Shown: positions 61,536 through 64,000 of the stretch, in pieces
Layout: each line of letters starts with the position of its first letter
Position numbering within the stretch: position 1 is the stretch's first letter
DNA from: Candidatus Nitrospira neomarina
GTDB lineage: Bacteria; Nitrospirota; Nitrospiria; Nitrospirales; UBA8639
Assembly (NCBI RefSeq): GCF_032051675.1
Contig: NZ_CP116968.1
Location: forward strand, 372,001-436,000
DNA: 64,000 nt
Direction: 5' to 3'
The notes under the pieces: generated by a model
Told to the model about the DNA's origin: nothing
What the model saw: only the letters and a program-made list of their open reading frames with translations
Database searches by the model: none
Program-made: the position numbers and the translations under genes

Positions 61536-63908
61536 TTGGGTGTTCTAATATCATTTCAACCCTGTTTCTCGTTTCTCATTTCCCCTTCCCAACAACCACA
61601 CATGATGCCACCCGTATCTTCCTCCTCCTCCTCTTTGGAATCGAATAAACAATTATTGTCCGGCGTTTCCCGCACGGGCACTCGAAGGCGGATCCGTCAC
61701 CTGATTGATCGTGTGGCCAAGTATATCGTTGGGGCGGGAGGCCTGGCGACGATTGTCAGTATTCTTGGGATTTTTGTGTATCTGGTGTGGGAAGTCATTC
61801 CTTTGTTTCAACCCGCGACCGTCTCTCTTGAACTGACTCTGCCTGTGGCAATTCCCGGGGCTCAAGTTTCCGAACGGACTCACATGTTGGTGGGGATTGA
61901 TGAATACCGTGAAGTTCCGTTTATTTTTGAAGGGAAACAGCTCAAATTTCTTTCCTTACCCAATGGCACGCCAATACCGGAGGCGGGCGGGGAGTTGTCG
62001 ATCGAAGGTGAGCCGACGTCTGTGGTGCGTGTCGGGTTAAAAGGCCATACCCTTAGCGTCGGGACCGATCGGGGACTCGTCTATCTGGTCAAGATCATGT
62101 ATCGCTCGGATTTCCAAGGGGACCAACGGACCATTCTCCCGAGTGTGAAGGTCAACGATCCTGTGCGGGTGGTGCCTGACGGAACGGGGATCATTCTCCA
62201 TGCGCATGTCACTCGAGGAGATGAAATTCAAACAGTCGTGGCTCTCACCGGAAGCGGGGAGCTTTGGGTGACCAGGATTGAAGAACCAGGGGATTTTTCC
62301 TTTTCGGATGACGTCGTTGTCACAACCAATCGGCTGGTCCTTCCGCCGGATGCTCATCTGAGGGCTTTGGCCCTGGATAGTGTGGGAAAACGATTGGTAG
62401 CCGGGACGAACGATGGGCATCTCCTCGCATGGGAATGGGAACGGCAGGGATTTGATGCCCTGCCTCAATCCGTGCCTGTAGGTGCTGCCGGGGATGGCGT
62501 GACTGCTCTCTCATATGTGTTAGGTGAACGAACGTTGGTGGCTGGCACCACTTCGGGCACCGTGAGTACATGGGCGTTCTCAGCCGATCAGTCAGGGCCG
62601 TCCGGAAAAATCCTGAGAAAAGTCCATACCTTTACCCCTCATGCCCGGGCGGTGACAAGTCTCTCCGTGTCCCAACGGGATAAAGGATTTCTCACTGCCG
62701 ACGAGCAGGGAACCGTGATGCTGCATTATTCCACAACTGGAGAAACGATTTTAGAAATTCCTGGTAGGGGCAAAGCCATCGAATCTCTGCGCTATGCTCC
62801 AAAAGCCGATGGCGTGGTGTGGTTGGAGGAAGGTGGCACGCTTCAGACCTATGCTATTGATAATCCCCATCCGGAGGTGACGTTCCAATCCTTATTTTTT
62901 CCGGTGACCTATGAAGGCTATGACCGTCCGGAGATGATTTGGCAATCCTCCAGCGGGTCGGATGAGTTTGAGCCGAAATTGGGACTCATCCCACTTATGT
63001 TTGGGACGTTGAAGGGGACGTTGTATGCCATGGTGTTGGCCATCCCTCTCGCCGTTATGGGAGCCATTTATACGGGGATGTTCATGCATCCCCATCTTCG
63101 ATCTGTGGTGAAGCCGTCTCTGGAATTAATGGCGGCTCTCCCGTCGGTGGTTTTGGGCTTTCTCGCGGGCCTCTGGTTTGCTCCTCTCTTAGAAAAGATT
63201 TTCCCTGCGGTGGTGGCTATTGTAGGATTGCTGCCTCTGGTAATTGCCGTCTGTTGTCTGGCTTGGCAATTTCTCCCTATTCGGGTCAAGCGCTTTGAGG
63301 CGTATGGCCTTGATCTGATGGTCATGATGGTCGCCATTGTTCTCACGGTGAGTGCCTGTTTGATGGCCAATCAGTCGATTGAGGGCTGGTTGTTTGGAGG
63401 AAATTTCAAACAATGGTTAATACAAAATTTGGGGTTAACGTATGATCAGCGTAATGCCATTGTTATTAGTTTTGCGATGGGCTTTGCGGTGATTCCGATT
63501 ATTTTCAGTATTGCTGAAGATGCCATTGCCAATGTGCCGAAGCAACTTGTCGCCGGATCTCTGGCCCTGGGAGCGACACGTTGGCAGACCTTGACCCGGT
63601 TAGTTCTCATCTCGGCCAGTCCGGGGATCTTCTCGGCATTGATGATCGGATTTGGGCGTGCGATAGGCGAAACGATGATTGTCCTGATGGCCACCGGAAA
63701 TACCCCGATCATGGATTGGAGTATGTTCAATGGATTTCGTACGCTCTCGGCCAACATTGCAGTGGAAATGCCTGAAGCTCCTCACGGCGGGACCTTGTAT
63801 CGTGTGTTGTTCCTGTCCGGTCTGATTTTGTTTGGCTTCACCTTTACGGTTAATACGATTGCCGAAATCGTCCGGCAACGCCTCCGTCAAAAATATTCTC
63901 AGTTTTAA
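61536..63908 (+). CDS. pstC: Phosphate permease PstC with large N-terminal insertion
   Basis: A 790-residue permease. After a first helix (about 65-90) comes a region of about 400 residues, mainly beta-strands with repeated (V/L)VAGT-type and DRG/DGH turns (GTDRGLVYLVK, AGTNDGHLLAWEWE, AGTTSGTVSTWAF, TADEQGTVMLHYS), which looks like a WD40-type propeller in the periplasm. The last 270 residues are a normal PstC permease with the coupling block ALGATRWQTLTRLVL. Large PstC forms are also found in Pseudomonas. Start: TTG 61536 has GGAGAG five bases upstream; ATG 61602 is the alternative without a ribosome site but with a more natural N-terminus. Confidence 0.85.
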   Translation: MGVLISFQPCFSFLISPSQQPHMMPPVSSSSSSLESNKQLLSGVSRTGTRRRIRHLIDRVAKYIVGAGGLATIVSILGIFVYLVWEVIPLFQPATVSLELTLPVAIPGAQVSERTHMLVGIDEYREVPFIFEGKQLKFLSLPNGTPIPEAGGELSIEGEPTSVVRVGLKGHTLSVGTDRGLVYLVKIMYRSDFQGDQRTILPSVKVNDPVRVVPDGTGIILHAHVTRGDEIQTVVALTGSGELWVTRIEEPGDFSFSDDVVVTTNRLVLPPDAHLRALALDSVGKRLVAGTNDGHLLAWEWERQGFDALPQSVPVGAAGDGVTALSYVLGERTLVAGTTSGTVSTWAFSADQSGPSGKILRKVHTFTPHARAVTSLSVSQRDKGFLTADEQGTVMLHYSTTGETILEIPGRGKAIESLRYAPKADGVVWLEEGGTLQTYAIDNPHPEVTFQSLFFPVTYEGYDRPEMIWQSSSGSDEFEPKLGLIPLMFGTLKGTLYAMVLAIPLAVMGAIYTGMFMHPHLRSVVKPSLELMAALPSVVLGFLAGLWFAPLLEKIFPAVVAIVGLLPLVIAVCCLAWQFLPIRVKRFEAYGLDLMVMMVAIVLTVSACLMANQSIEGWLFGGNFKQWLIQNLGLTYDQRNAIVISFAMGFAVIPIIFSIAEDAIANVPKQLVAGSLALGATRWQTLTRLVLISASPGIFSALMIGFGRAIGETMIVLMATGNTPIMDWSMFNGFRTLSANIAVEMPEAPHGGTLYRVLFLSGLILFGFTFTVNTIAEIVRQRLRQKYSQF

Positions 63909-63919
63909 GTCGAGCAGCC

Positions 63920-64000
63920 ATGAAATTTTTCCAACGGTTTTTTGCATCCGGCACATTATTTATCTGGTTGGCAGGTGGTGCCTTAGCCTGTTCTCTGCTT
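63920..64000 (+). CDS. pstA: Start of phosphate permease PstA (partial)
   Basis: The frame from ATG 63920 is open to the window end (27 codons). It begins MKFFQRFFASGTLFIWLAGG, a basic start and first membrane helix, and lies 11 bases after pstC. From gene order (pstS, pstC, pstA) it should be the second permease. Only the first helix is visible, so identity rests on position. Confidence 0.55.
   Translation, partial: MKFFQRFFASGTLFIWLAGGALACSLL

Noticed and set aside
1-64000. CRISPR array, tRNA or rRNA genes
   Set aside because: I looked for regularly spaced repeats and for cloverleaf or rRNA-like sequence and found none that I could support by eye.

Overview
The window is a contiguous piece of a bacterial chromosome with moderate GC. 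The gene set suggests a Gram-negative chemolithotroph, most likely of the phylum Nitrospirota: multihaem c-type cytochromes, cupredoxin-like exported proteins, two giant multicopper oxidases and a sigma-54 circuit. That placement is an inference from gene content; no rRNA or other taxonomic marker lies in the window. I saw no tRNA, rRNA or CRISPR array.

Layout. 0.3-2.4 kb: a tryptophanase gene, followed by a truncated haem protein and a decayed copy of the tryptophanase 3' end. 2.6-7.9 kb: a membrane protein of unknown function, a GCS2-type ligase overlapping an AspA/AstE-type hydrolase, and an exported PKD-like protein. 8.4-21.8 kb: an accessory island of large proteins without signal peptides, comprising a hemopexin-PhoD fusion, an M1-like peptidase, a second large peptidase with a HEVLGH motif, and a metzincin carrying two four-bladed hemopexin propellers. 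A broken IS5-type element and a decayed IS256-type element lie in and beside this island. 21.8-25.5 kb is gene debris (a truncated paralogue, an Old Yellow Enzyme stub) plus two small intact genes. 25.6-33.1 kb holds an exported unknown protein, PdxB, a cupredoxin-like protein, a sugar nucleotidyltransferase and a cytochrome b/pentahaem cytochrome pair.

33.4-48.2 kb is the most striking region. A lone receiver protein and a PAS/AAA+/Fis sigma-54 activator precede two tandem genes for exported multicopper oxidases of about 1630 residues. Each oxidase gene has the same upstream architecture: an inverted-repeat activator site, a -24/-12 promoter with exact GG-N10-GC spacing, and a conserved folded leader starting about where the RNA should start. 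A 19-codon in-frame remnant of the activator's Fis helix-turn-helix sits upstream of the second oxidase, showing that the unit arose by tandem duplication. Oxidase size and sigma-54 control recall the Mn(II)-oxidation system of Pseudomonas putida (McoA/MnxG with the MnxR regulator). A second cupredoxin-like protein and a Tll0287-like haem protein follow.

48.3-64 kb is more ordinary: a dipeptide-type ABC transporter (two permeases and a binding lipoprotein), an AAA ATPase, RpiB, a quinone-oxidoreductase-like dehydrogenase, a TM0106-type RecB-like nuclease, and a phosphate regulon (phoB, phoR, a small winged-helix-like protein, pstS, a pstC with a large periplasmic insertion, and the start of pstA). 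Direct-repeat boxes resembling PHO boxes lie upstream of the small gene and of pstS.
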